Part shown: positions 7,459-14,604 of the stretch, one piece after another
Position numbering within the stretch: the stretch's first letter is position 1
Layout of the letters: the number at the start of each line of letters is the position of its first letter
Assembly: GCA_964530525.1 (NCBI GenBank)
Contig: CAZHBH010000044.1
Location: forward strand, 1-18,577
Length of the DNA: 18,577 bases
Origin: CAYNQN01 sp964530525
GTDB lineage: Bacteria; Actinomycetota; Acidimicrobiia; Acidimicrobiales; Acidimicrobilacustridaceae
Direction of reading: 5' to 3'
Made by a program: the position numbers and the translations under genes
Notes under the pieces: model-generated
What the model saw: the letters and a program-made list of their open reading frames with translations, nothing else
What the model was told of the DNA's origin: nothing
Databases searched by the model: none

Positions 7459-8275
7459 CACGACGCCTGACCAAGCGCAGGCGGTCGTGACGGCAGCCGA
7501 GGCCGAGTCCTCGGAGGAGCGGCGTGGCGGCCGCGAGGCGTGGAGCCCGTCGGTGCTGCCACCGATAGGAGTCGAGCTCACCGACGAGCAGAAGCTGGCG
7601 TGCACCCTGCGGGTCCTCGCGAGGGAGGGGTTCTCCGAGCACATCGCCGGCCACATCACCTGGCAGCGACCGGGGGACGAGAACCTGCTGGTGAACCCGT
7701 GGGGCCTGCTCTGGGAAGAGGTCTCGGCGTCGGACATCTGCACGGTGTCGATGGACGCCGAGGTGGTGGACGGCCGGTGGGACGTCACGCCGGCGATCCA
7801 CATCCACACGGAGCTCCACCGCCGCCGACCCGACGCGAGGGTCGTGATCCACAACCACCCCTACTACGTGACGCTGATGGCGGCGCTCGGCGAGCTCCCC
7901 TCGATCGCGCACCAGACCGGGAGCCTCCTGGCCGACGAGATCGTCATGGTCGACGAGTACGACGGCGAGATCGACACGGCTGAGATGGGTGCGGTCCTCG
8001 CCGACCGCATCGGGTCGGCCAACTTCGCCCTGTTGGTGAGCCACGGCATCATCGTCGTGGGGCCCACCATCGAGGAGGCCTTCATGCGGGCCTCGGTGGT
8101 CGACCGTGCGTGCAGGCTCGCCTACGACGTGATGGCGGTCGGCCGCGAGCCCCTGCCGATCGGCCCCGAGATCACCCGACCGATGAAGGCCTCCCTGATC
8201 GAGCGGGGTTCCGAGGTGATCTTCGCCGGTGCCGTCAGGCGCCTCATCAAGGACGAGCCCGATGTCCTGTCGTGA
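7430..8275 (+). CDS. Class II aldolase/adducin-domain protein
   Basis: A 281-residue cytoplasmic protein. The first ~45 residues are charged and probably disordered. The class II aldolase domain (L-fuculose-phosphate aldolase/RhaD fold) starts near LTDEQKLACTLRVLAREGF. Zinc ligands are visible: His141 and His143 in IHNHPYY and His205 in VSHGIIV, with the conserved Glu128 in HTELH. The family carries out retro-aldol cleavage or decarboxylation of hydroxy or keto acids through a zinc enediolate. Many members take no sugar phosphate, and the context does not point to sugars. GTG 7430 follows GAGGAG (7417-7422), and the gene overlaps the ATPase gene by 29 bases. Its neighbour 33 bases downstream encodes a dehydrogenase that could act before or after it. 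Confidence 0.88.
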   Translation: MSRAKTTPPDTTPDQAQAVVTAAEAESSEERRGGREAWSPSVLPPIGVELTDEQKLACTLRVLAREGFSEHIAGHITWQRPGDENLLVNPWGLLWEEVSASDICTVSMDAEVVDGRWDVTPAIHIHTELHRRRPDARVVIHNHPYYVTLMAALGELPSIAHQTGSLLADEIVMVDEYDGEIDTAEMGAVLADRIGSANFALLVSHGIIVVGPTIEEAFMRASVVDRACRLAYDVMAVGREPLPIGPEITRPMKASLIERGSEVIFAGAVRRLIKDEPDVLS

Positions 8276-8308
8276 TCGCGTGAGGGCCGTGACGCGCACG
8301 GAGCTGTC

Positions 8309-9472
8309 GTGAGCACAGGGGTCGCAGGAGGTGTGGCCCGGGCAGCGACGCTCGTGGAGCCGCGCCGGATGGAGATGCGCTCGTACCCGATCCCGGAGGA
8401 CCTCGCCGGCGGTGCGCTGGTGGAGGTGGAGGTCTGCGGGATGTGCGGCACCGACGTCGCGCAGTACCAGGGCACGGTGGGCGGATCGACCTGGCCGAAG
8501 GGTCCGCAGATCATCGGTCACGAGGTGGTGGGCATCGTCCGCGCTGGCGACCCTCTCATGCTGCGGCGGTGGGGGGTGGAGCTGGGCGACCGGGTCGCCG
8601 TCGAGCCCAACCTGCCGTGCGGGGTGTGCCGCCGGTGCCTGGGCGGGCTCTACGTCGCGTGCGACGGGTGGGACCCCCGCCCGATGTCGTTCGGGTTCAT
8701 CCCCGCCTCGGTCGAGCCGAGCTTGTGGGGTGGGTACTCCGAGGTGATGTACCTGCCACGCCACGCCGTCGCCCACAAGGTCCCCGACGAGCTCGACGCG
8801 GCGACGGCGGGGATGTTCAACGCCTTCGCCAACGCCTTCCACTGGACTTGCGCTCTCCCTCGGCTCGAGCCCGGCCAGAGCGTCCTGGTGCTCGGCGTGG
8901 GCCAGCGTGGCCTGGCGGCGGTCGCCACCGCACGGGCCGCGGGTGCCGGCACCGTGATCGCCTCGGGCCTGGCTCGCGACGGTTCCCGTCTGGAGATGGC
9001 TCGCCGGCTGGGTGCCGACGGCGTGGTGGTGTCGGGGGTCGACGACATACCGGCTGTCGTGCGGGACCTGAACGGAGGCGAGCTGGCCGACGTGGTCGTC
9101 GACTGCTCCTCGGTGTCCACGGAGCCGGTGGTCCAGGCCGTCCACGGCGTCCGCGACGGGGGGACCGTCGTCCTCGGCGGGCTCAAGGAGGGTCGTCTCG
9201 TCGACGGCTTCCCGGTGGACGAGGTGATCCTGAGGACGATCCGCCTCATCGGCGCTCGCAGTGCAGGGTGGTTCGCCTACGAGCAGGCGCTGCGCCTCCT
9301 GGTGGAGCTCGCCCCGCGCCTGGCGCCGCTGAGGACCCACCAGCTCTCCCTCGAAGAGGCTGACAAGGCGCTGCGGATCCTCGGGCGAGAGGTTCCCGGC
9401 GAGGACCCCCTCTACGTGTCCATCTCACCCGGCGCGCCGGGCGGCAACGAACCAGAACCAGAGGAGAGCTGA
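8309..9472 (+). CDS. Zinc-dependent MDR alcohol/polyol dehydrogenase
   Basis: A 387-residue medium-chain dehydrogenase, expected to oxidise a secondary alcohol with NAD(P). Catalytic zinc residues are Cys46 (CGTD) and His71-Glu72 (GHEVVG). The structural zinc site is complete: Cys104, Cys107, Cys110 and Cys118. The Rossmann loop GVGQRG is at 196-201. It most resembles the threonine/sorbitol dehydrogenase branch, but the true substrate is unknown. The GTG 8309 start has GGAG (8300-8303) upstream; a GTG at 8333 is possible but its purine run is too close. The TGA overlaps the next ATG by one base (TGATG), so the two genes are translationally coupled. Confidence 0.9.
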   Translation: MSTGVAGGVARAATLVEPRRMEMRSYPIPEDLAGGALVEVEVCGMCGTDVAQYQGTVGGSTWPKGPQIIGHEVVGIVRAGDPLMLRRWGVELGDRVAVEPNLPCGVCRRCLGGLYVACDGWDPRPMSFGFIPASVEPSLWGGYSEVMYLPRHAVAHKVPDELDAATAGMFNAFANAFHWTCALPRLEPGQSVLVLGVGQRGLAAVATARAAGAGTVIASGLARDGSRLEMARRLGADGVVVSGVDDIPAVVRDLNGGELADVVVDCSSVSTEPVVQAVHGVRDGGTVVLGGLKEGRLVDGFPVDEVILRTIRLIGARSAGWFAYEQALRLLVELAPRLAPLRTHQLSLEEADKALRILGREVPGEDPLYVSISPGAPGGNEPEPEES

Positions 9473-11193
9473 TGCACGAGACAGTGATCCGGGGCGGCAC
9501 CGTGGTGGACGGGAGCGGGGCGCCCGCGACCAGGGCTGACGTGGCGATCGACGGCGGGATCATCACGGCGATCTCGAACGACGTGGGGCCCGGCGATGTG
9601 GAGGTCGACGCCGACGGCTGCATCGTCACCCCCGGCTTCGTCGATCCCCACACCCACCTCGACGCCCAGCTCTTCTGGGCCCCCTCCGGCGCTCCTTCGG
9701 CCAACCACGGGATCACCACGGTGAACCTCTCGTCGTGCGGCTTCGGGCTCGCCCCGTTGGCCGACGGCGGCGGCGACACCCTGCTTCGGGCGCTGGAGGT
9801 CGTGGAGGAGATCCCCTACGAGGCGACCTCCAGGGTGGTGCCCTTCGACTGGAGCACTTGGTCCGAGTACTTCGACAGCCTCGCCAGGTTGCCGCTCGGG
9901 GTGAACGTGACCGGGTTCGTGCCGCACTCGGCGCTGCGCTACGCGGCGATGGGTGACAGGGCCTTCGAGGAGGTGGCCGACGAGGCCGACCGGCAGAGGA
10001 TGTGCGCGCTGCTGAGCGATGCCCTGGCCGCAGGGGCCATCGGGCTGTCGAGCTCCAGGGGCCCCAACCACGTGGACCACCTGGGCCGGCCGATGCCCAG
10101 CCGGCTCGCCGACGAGATCGAGATCCGCCAGCTGATCGCGCTGTGCCGGGGCCGTGTGTGGCAGGTCAACCTCGAGAACAAGCTTGGCGGCGACGTCTCG
10201 GCGATCAACGCCGAGGTCGACGGCTTCGCCGCCTGGGCACGCGACGCCGGGGTCCTGCTGTCGTGGACGCCCTTCCTGGCGCAGTCGGGCCGCGACTCGT
10301 GGCGCGAGGTGCTCCACCACAACCACGAGCTCGGCCAGAAGGGCTTCGTGGTGAGGCCCCAGGTCTGCCCCCAGCCCATCTCCATCGCCATCTCTTTCCG
10401 TGGCGGGTGCGTCCAGCTGCACTCCGTGAACGGCTGGGAGGAGGCCTTCCGCGGCTACGAGGGCGACGACGACGCAGCTCGCCACGCGAGGCTCCAGGGC
10501 TCGCCGTTCCGTGAGCTGGTGCGCCGCGCCGGGACTTCGGGCGAGGGCCTGCTGGCGCCACGCTTCGAGGCGTGGTCGATCGCGGCCTCGCGGACGAGAC
10601 CCGAGCTGACGGGGGTTCCGCTGGCCGAGGCGTTCACAGGGCCGTCGCCGGTCGACGAGCTGTTCGACCTGGTGCTCGCCGACGGCCTCGAGACGGTCAT
10701 CCAGGTTCCCGTGGCCAACGACGACCCCGTCGCAGCCGCCGAGCTCGTCAGCGACTCGACCACGCTGATCGGGCTGGGCGACGCCGGGGCCCACGTGAAC
10801 AGCATCACCAACTACTCGTACACCACGTACATGCTCACCGAGATGGTGCGCGACGGCGGTGTGATGACGCTGGAGGCAGCCGTTCGGGCCCTGACCTCCA
10901 TCCCCGCCTCGTTCCTGTCGTTGGCGGGAAGGGGAACCCTCGCCGAGGGGTTCGCAGCAGACGTGTGCGTCATCGATCTTGCGGGCCTGTCGCTGGCCAA
11001 CGCCGAGATCGTGCACGACCTGCCCGGCGGTCACCCTCGGCTCGACCGCGGGGCGCGGGGCTACGAGGCGGTGTTCGTGAACGGCGTTCGGACGATCGAC
11101 CACGACGAGCTCACCGGAGAGGGCCCGGGAGCTTTCGCTGCCGCCGTCCCGGGAGCAGGGCCGGGGACCAGCACCCCGGAAGGAGGTTGCTGA
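9472..11193 (+). CDS. Amidohydrolase, N-acyl-D-amino-acid deacylase-like
   Basis: A 573-residue metal-dependent amidohydrolase, longer than typical D-aminoacylases (~480-500). The N-terminal beta-sandwich strand GGTVVDGSGAPATRADVAIDG, the metal motif HTHLDAQ (His60, His62), Cys89 in SSCGFGLAP, Asp437 in GDAGAH and the C-terminal LAEGFAADVCVID are typical of the D-aminoacylase/N-acyl-D-glutamate deacylase group, which splits amide bonds of N-acylated amino acids. The positions of two other metal histidines appear changed: QVNLENK stands where THMRNEG is usual, and LSWTPFLAQ where QISHLKA is usual. It may therefore belong to a subfamily with altered chemistry. ATG 9472 follows GAGGAG (9461-9466). 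Confidence 0.85.
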   Translation: MHETVIRGGTVVDGSGAPATRADVAIDGGIITAISNDVGPGDVEVDADGCIVTPGFVDPHTHLDAQLFWAPSGAPSANHGITTVNLSSCGFGLAPLADGGGDTLLRALEVVEEIPYEATSRVVPFDWSTWSEYFDSLARLPLGVNVTGFVPHSALRYAAMGDRAFEEVADEADRQRMCALLSDALAAGAIGLSSSRGPNHVDHLGRPMPSRLADEIEIRQLIALCRGRVWQVNLENKLGGDVSAINAEVDGFAAWARDAGVLLSWTPFLAQSGRDSWREVLHHNHELGQKGFVVRPQVCPQPISIAISFRGGCVQLHSVNGWEEAFRGYEGDDDAARHARLQGSPFRELVRRAGTSGEGLLAPRFEAWSIAASRTRPELTGVPLAEAFTGPSPVDELFDLVLADGLETVIQVPVANDDPVAAAELVSDSTTLIGLGDAGAHVNSITNYSYTTYMLTEMVRDGGVMTLEAAVRALTSIPASFLSLAGRGTLAEGFAADVCVIDLAGLSLANAEIVHDLPGGHPRLDRGARGYEAVFVNGVRTIDHDELTGEGPGAFAAAVPGAGPGTSTPEGGC

Positions 11194-11194
11194 G

Positions 11195-12025
11195 GTGCCC
11201 CAGATCGGTGACATGTCCATCCGCCCGGTAGACGACGGGGTCATCTACTTCGATCCCACGGTCTTCTACGACCGCACCACCCCCGCCGACTGGGAGGACC
11301 ACCGAGACCTCCTCGACGCCGAGGGCCGGCTGGAGCTGGCCATCGGCGGCTTCCTGGTGACCGGGGGCGACAGGGTCGTACTGGTCGACCTCGGCGCCGG
11401 AGCGGGCTACAAGGTGCCGCGAGCCGACGCCGACTGCCGCCGGTCGGGCGAGCTCATCGAGAGCCTGGCCGCCCTCGGCTACCGCCCCGACGACGTCACC
11501 GACGTGGTGTTCACCCACCTCCACTTCGATCACGTGGGCTGGTGCGCCACCGACGGGGAGGTGACCTTCCGCAAGGCTCGCCACTGGTGCGATGCCGCGG
11601 ACTGGGACCACTTCTACACGCGCGCGGGCGAGGGGCACCTTCCCGACAAGGACCTGAAGATCGCCCCGCGCCTCGAGCCCATAGCCGATCGCATCGAGTT
11701 CTGGGACGGCGACGGGCCCATCCTGCCGGGCGTCGACGTGCTCTCGGCGCCCGGGCACACCCCCGGGAGCGCAGTGATCGTGGTGTCGTCGGGAGAAGAG
11801 CGTGCGCTGCTGCTCGGCGACACGATCCACTGCCCGGTCGAGCTGCTCGACGAGGAGTGGGGGGCGGTGAGCGACGTCGACCCCGTGTTGGCGCAACGCA
11901 CCCGTGAGAGGCTCGCCGACGAGATGGAGGGCACCGGGGCGCTGACGTCGGCTTCGCACTTCCCCGAGATGCGCTTCGGGCGCCTGCTCCCGGCCAAGGG
12001 CAAGACCCGCTGGGTGTTCGCCTAG
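11195..12025 (+). CDS. Metallo-beta-lactamase-fold hydrolase
   Basis: A 276-residue protein with a complete dinuclear-zinc site. HLHFDH gives His108, His110, Asp112 and His113; His188 is in APGHTPGS, Asp209 in LLGDT and His255 in ASHFP. The size and the THLHFDH, GHTPGS and LLGDT spacing fit the branch that includes N-acyl-homoserine lactonases and related ester or lactone hydrolases, but other MBL hydrolases look the same at this level. There is no signal peptide, so it acts in the cytoplasm. GTG 11195 has an excellent ribosome site, AGGAGG (11181-11186), and starts one base after the stop of the deacylase gene. It is the last gene of the operon. Confidence 0.88.
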   Translation: MPQIGDMSIRPVDDGVIYFDPTVFYDRTTPADWEDHRDLLDAEGRLELAIGGFLVTGGDRVVLVDLGAGAGYKVPRADADCRRSGELIESLAALGYRPDDVTDVVFTHLHFDHVGWCATDGEVTFRKARHWCDAADWDHFYTRAGEGHLPDKDLKIAPRLEPIADRIEFWDGDGPILPGVDVLSAPGHTPGSAVIVVSSGEERALLLGDTIHCPVELLDEEWGAVSDVDPVLAQRTRERLADEMEGTGALTSASHFPEMRFGRLLPAKGKTRWVFA

Positions 12026-12028
12026 CCG

Positions 12029-12052
12029 CGGCACCAGACGAAAGCGGTGCCG
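12029..12052 (+). terminator. Possible operon-end hairpin
   Basis: CGGCACC (12029-12035) pairs perfectly with GGTGCCG (12046-12052) around a 10-base loop, three bases after the stop of the MBL gene. There is no T tract and the stem is short, so it is only a weak candidate. It is the sole hairpin at the right place to end the ten-gene operon. The 150 bases from 12026 to 12175 otherwise hold only the promoter candidate listed next. Confidence 0.35.
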
Positions 12053-12096
12053 GCAGTCCCGCTGCCCTGGCAGCGCCGGCGAGGGCTCGAGCGCGA

Positions 12097-12126
12097 GGAC
12101 ACAGAGGGTCGGCGGGCGTCTACGCT
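12097..12126 (+). promoter_or_regulatory. Weak promoter candidate for the SLH protein gene
   Basis: TACGCT (12121-12126) fits an actinobacterial -10 box (TANNNT). GGACAC (12097-12102) could be a poor -35 box at an 18-base spacing. The predicted start would leave a leader of about 43 bases before ATG 12176, with the ribosome site AAGGGG (12165-12170). The evidence is only this motif match. Confidence 0.3.
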
Positions 12127-12175
12127 TTCGCAGAGTTTTCCGGGGGTCGTCTCCGAGAGCCCGAAAGGGGCGGTC

Positions 12176-13687
12176 ATGAGCTTCGTGCAAAAGAGCAGGC
12201 TGGGTCGTCGCGCAACCGGGGCCACCAGGGCGGCAGGTGCCTTCGTCGCGGTGGCCATGGTGGCGGCGGTCCTGGTGGTGGGGGGTGCCTCGCCTGCCGG
12301 GGCAGACGAGGTGGAGATCACCCAAGAGGTCACCTGCGAGGGAGCCGACCTCCAGACTCAGGGCCTGCTGAACATCTACTTCGCGGACGAGGGTGGGATC
12401 CTCTCGTTGGAGACCCCCATGACCGTCGATGCGCCGGAGTCGATGGAGTTCGGCACCACGGCCGACGTGACGATCTCGTCTCAGATGTCGATCCCCGACC
12501 ACATGGCCGAGGTCCAGCAGGATCTCGGGGTTGCGACCACGCTGCTCAACTCCGACGTCAACGTCGTGGTTGCGGGTGGCGCGGACGCCCTCTGGGAGGG
12601 CGAGCTCCCTCCGCTCCCGCCCATCGGCGAGGTGATCGTGGTGAGCAACACCGAGCAGGTGACCGCCACCAGCCTCGAGGAGATCACCTTCACCCTCCAG
12701 AGCCCCTTCTCGCTCTCCATCCAGATCGCCGGCGGACCATTCTCCAGCCCGATCGTCATGTCCCTCAGCTGCTCGTTCAGCCAGGCTCTGCTGGCCACCA
12801 CCACCGTGGTGGCGCCCGAGGGCACGTCGGTTCCGGGTGCGCCGACCGGCGTGATCGCGGTGCCCGGCTCGGGCCAGGCGCTTGTGGGCTGGAACGCTCC
12901 GGAGGACGACGGGGGCTTCGAGATCACGGGCTACGTGGTCACGGCCGAGCCCGGGGGGGCGACCGTCGAGACCTCTGCCGAGGTCACGACCGTGGACGTC
13001 ATCGGCCTGGAGGCGGGCCAGTACACCTTCACGGTGCAGGCGCGGAACGCGCTCGGGCTCAGCGAGCCCTCCACGCCTTCGGGTCAGGTGATGGTGATGG
13101 GCTACCAGAACGTGTTCAAGGACCTCTTGCCCGACGACCCGTTCTTCGCCGAGATCCAGTGGCTCGTCGTGAGCGGCATCACCCACGGCTACGACGACAA
13201 CACCTTCAGGGCGGGCCAGACGCTCACCCGCCAGGCGATGAGCGCGTTCCTCTACCGCCTCTACGGCTACCCCCAGGGCGAGGACCCGTCGTGCGCCACC
13301 GCCCCGTTCGCCGACGTGCCCGTCGATCACCCGTTCTGCGGCGAGATCGCGTGGATGAAGGCCGAAGGGGTCTCCGAGGGCTACGACGGAAACCTCTACA
13401 AGCCCGACCTCGGCCTCACCCGCCAGGCCATGAGCGCCTTCCTCTACCGGCTGGGGAACCCGGAGGTCTCGCCGGCCGATTGCGCCACCGACCCGTTCGC
13501 CGACGTGGCCACCGACCACCCCTTCTGCCCCCAGATCGCCTGGATGGCCGAGACCGGCATCTCCGAGGGCTACGACGGGAACCTCTACAAGCCCGACCTC
13601 GACCTCACCCGCCAGGCGATGGCTGCGTTCCTCTACCGGTTCACGAAGGTGGTGGCGACTCCGCTCCACGCGATCATGCCCGTGTGA
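12176..13687 (+). CDS. Secreted protein with fibronectin type III domain and three SLH repeats
   Basis: A 503-residue exported protein. Residues 1-44 are a long Sec signal peptide: basic N-terminus, hydrophobic core AFVAVAMVAAVLVVGG, likely cleavage after AGA before DEVE. Residues ~45-215 form an unrecognised, beta-rich region with cysteines near its two ends (EVTCEG and SLSCSF) that could form a disulfide. Residues ~219-306 are a fibronectin type III domain (PGAPTGVIAVPGSG ... TGYVVTAEPGG ... YTFTVQARNALGLSEPS). Three SLH repeats begin near 312, 378 and 441, each ending in RQAM(S/A)AFLYR, and should bind the protein to the cell wall. ATG 12176 is chosen because it has AAGGGG upstream and gives a clean signal peptide. 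A GTG further upstream would spoil that. It could be an adhesin or surface-layer component; no enzyme motif is seen. Confidence 0.88.
   Translation: MSFVQKSRLGRRATGATRAAGAFVAVAMVAAVLVVGGASPAGADEVEITQEVTCEGADLQTQGLLNIYFADEGGILSLETPMTVDAPESMEFGTTADVTISSQMSIPDHMAEVQQDLGVATTLLNSDVNVVVAGGADALWEGELPPLPPIGEVIVVSNTEQVTATSLEEITFTLQSPFSLSIQIAGGPFSSPIVMSLSCSFSQALLATTTVVAPEGTSVPGAPTGVIAVPGSGQALVGWNAPEDDGGFEITGYVVTAEPGGATVETSAEVTTVDVIGLEAGQYTFTVQARNALGLSEPSTPSGQVMVMGYQNVFKDLLPDDPFFAEIQWLVVSGITHGYDDNTFRAGQTLTRQAMSAFLYRLYGYPQGEDPSCATAPFADVPVDHPFCGEIAWMKAEGVSEGYDGNLYKPDLGLTRQAMSAFLYRLGNPEVSPADCATDPFADVATDHPFCPQIAWMAETGISEGYDGNLYKPDLDLTRQAMAAFLYRFTKVVATPLHAIMPV
13379..13639 (+). repeat. Tandem SLH-coding DNA repeat
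   Basis: The 72 bases at 13379-13450 and at 13568-13639 differ at only 7 positions by eye. They lie 189 bases (63 codons) apart and encode the ends of SLH repeats 2 and 3 (GYDGNLYKPDL...RQAM). Repeat 1 is more diverged. This points to a recent internal duplication or gene conversion. Confidence 0.8.
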
Positions 13688-13690
13688 GGG

Positions 13691-13719
13691 TTCCGACCGT
13701 CTCAGCGGTCCCCTAGCCT
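13691..13719 (+). promoter_or_regulatory. Leaderless promoter of surE
   Basis: TAGCCT (13714-13719) is a -10 box (TANNNT) six bases before GTG 13726. TTCCGA (13691-13696) is a weak -35 box at 17 bases. No ribosome-binding site lies before the GTG, as expected for a leaderless mRNA. A 5-bp inverted repeat (GACCG 13695-13699, CGGTC 13706-13710) lies between the boxes and may be an operator or the remains of a terminator of the SLH gene. Confidence 0.5.
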
Positions 13720-13725
13720 TGCATC

Positions 13726-14604
13726 GTGCGACCGCAACGGATCTTGCTGACGAACGACGACGGGATCGAGTCGGAGGGCCTCCACGTGATGGCGGCCGCC
13801 CTGGTGGAGGCTGGCCACGACGTGATGGTCGTGGCGCCCGACCGTGACTGGAGCGGCTCGGGCGCCAGCATCGGGCGCATCAACCCCACCGAGCACATCG
13901 ACGTGAGCCGGGTCGACATCCCCGGGGTCGAGGAGACCGAGGCGTGGGCCCTCGACGGTCCTCCGGGTCTCGCGGTGCTGGCCACGGCGCTAGGAGCCTT
14001 CGGCAAGGCGCCCGACCTCGTGGTCTCCGGCATCAACCCGGGTGGCAACTCGGGACGGGCCATCCTGCACTCGGGAACCGTTGGAGCAGTGCTCACCGCT
14101 CAGAACTTCGGGTGGTCGGGGCTGGCCGTGAGCCTCCAGTGGAACGATCCGTGGCACTGGTCCACGGCCGCCGAGATCGCCACCGAGACGCTCGCCCTGC
14201 TGATCGACGCCCCGCCCAGGTCGGTGCTGAACCTCAACGTTCCGAACCGGCCCCGCGAAGAGGTGCTCGACGTGCGCTGGGCGAGGCTCGCCCCCTTCGG
14301 CGAGGTGCGTGCTGCCATGACGGCTCCCACCGACGGCCGGCTTCAGTTCAAGTTCGAGTCGTCCGACGAGGAGCTGGACGCCCCCGACACCGACGCCGGC
14401 CTCGTCCGGGCCGGCTACGCCTCGCTCACTTCGCTGGTGGGCGTCGTGGAGGCATGGCCGGGAGAGGTCGACCTGGAGGAGAGCGATCCGGTGGAGGTGC
14501 AGGGCATCGTCCCCGGAGCGCCCCTGCGGGAGGTGCACCGCCTGCCCGACATCGACCGGGCAGACGTGGTGCTCCAGCGTGCGAGGGAGGCAGCCGAGCG
14601 CTAG
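13726..14604 (+). CDS. surE: 5'/3'-nucleotidase SurE
   Basis: A 292-residue SurE-family phosphatase that removes phosphate from nucleoside monophosphates in the cytoplasm using a divalent metal. The metal site is clear: ILLTNDDG with Asp11 and Asp12, the serine in APDRDWSGSGASI, and the SGINPGGNSG...HSGTVGAV motif with Asn108. The length is somewhat above the usual 250-265 residues because of a longer C-terminus. It has its own leaderless-type promoter and no operon partner. Its TAG stop (14602-14604) overlaps the stop of the convergent CoA-transferase gene. Despite its neighbours, nothing ties it to the catabolic genes. Confidence 0.93.
   Translation: MRPQRILLTNDDGIESEGLHVMAAALVEAGHDVMVVAPDRDWSGSGASIGRINPTEHIDVSRVDIPGVEETEAWALDGPPGLAVLATALGAFGKAPDLVVSGINPGGNSGRAILHSGTVGAVLTAQNFGWSGLAVSLQWNDPWHWSTAAEIATETLALLIDAPPRSVLNLNVPNRPREEVLDVRWARLAPFGEVRAAMTAPTDGRLQFKFESSDEELDAPDTDAGLVRAGYASLTSLVGVVEAWPGEVDLEESDPVEVQGIVPGAPLREVHRLPDIDRADVVLQRAREAAER

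Noticed and set aside
7262..9340. A 692-codon open frame on the - strand
   Set aside because: It opposes the aldolase and dehydrogenase genes, which have complete active-site motifs. Its product is a low-complexity mix rich in His, Arg, Gly and Val, typical of the antisense frame of GC-rich genes.
1072..12025. Simple leucine/isoleucine/valine uptake operon
   Set aside because: The transporter family also carries many other acids and amides, and the surrounding ligase, aldolase, dehydrogenase and hydrolases do not fit plain amino-acid uptake.
13110..13660. Possible CRISPR-like or mobile repeat array
   Set aside because: The repeats are in frame, about 63-66 codons long, and encode SLH motifs; they are protein repeats.
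11111..13669. An 852-codon open frame on the - strand across the MBL and SLH genes
   Set aside because: The product is a repetitive antisense of the SLH repeats with no recognisable domain. The + strand genes have ribosome sites, a signal peptide and known folds.
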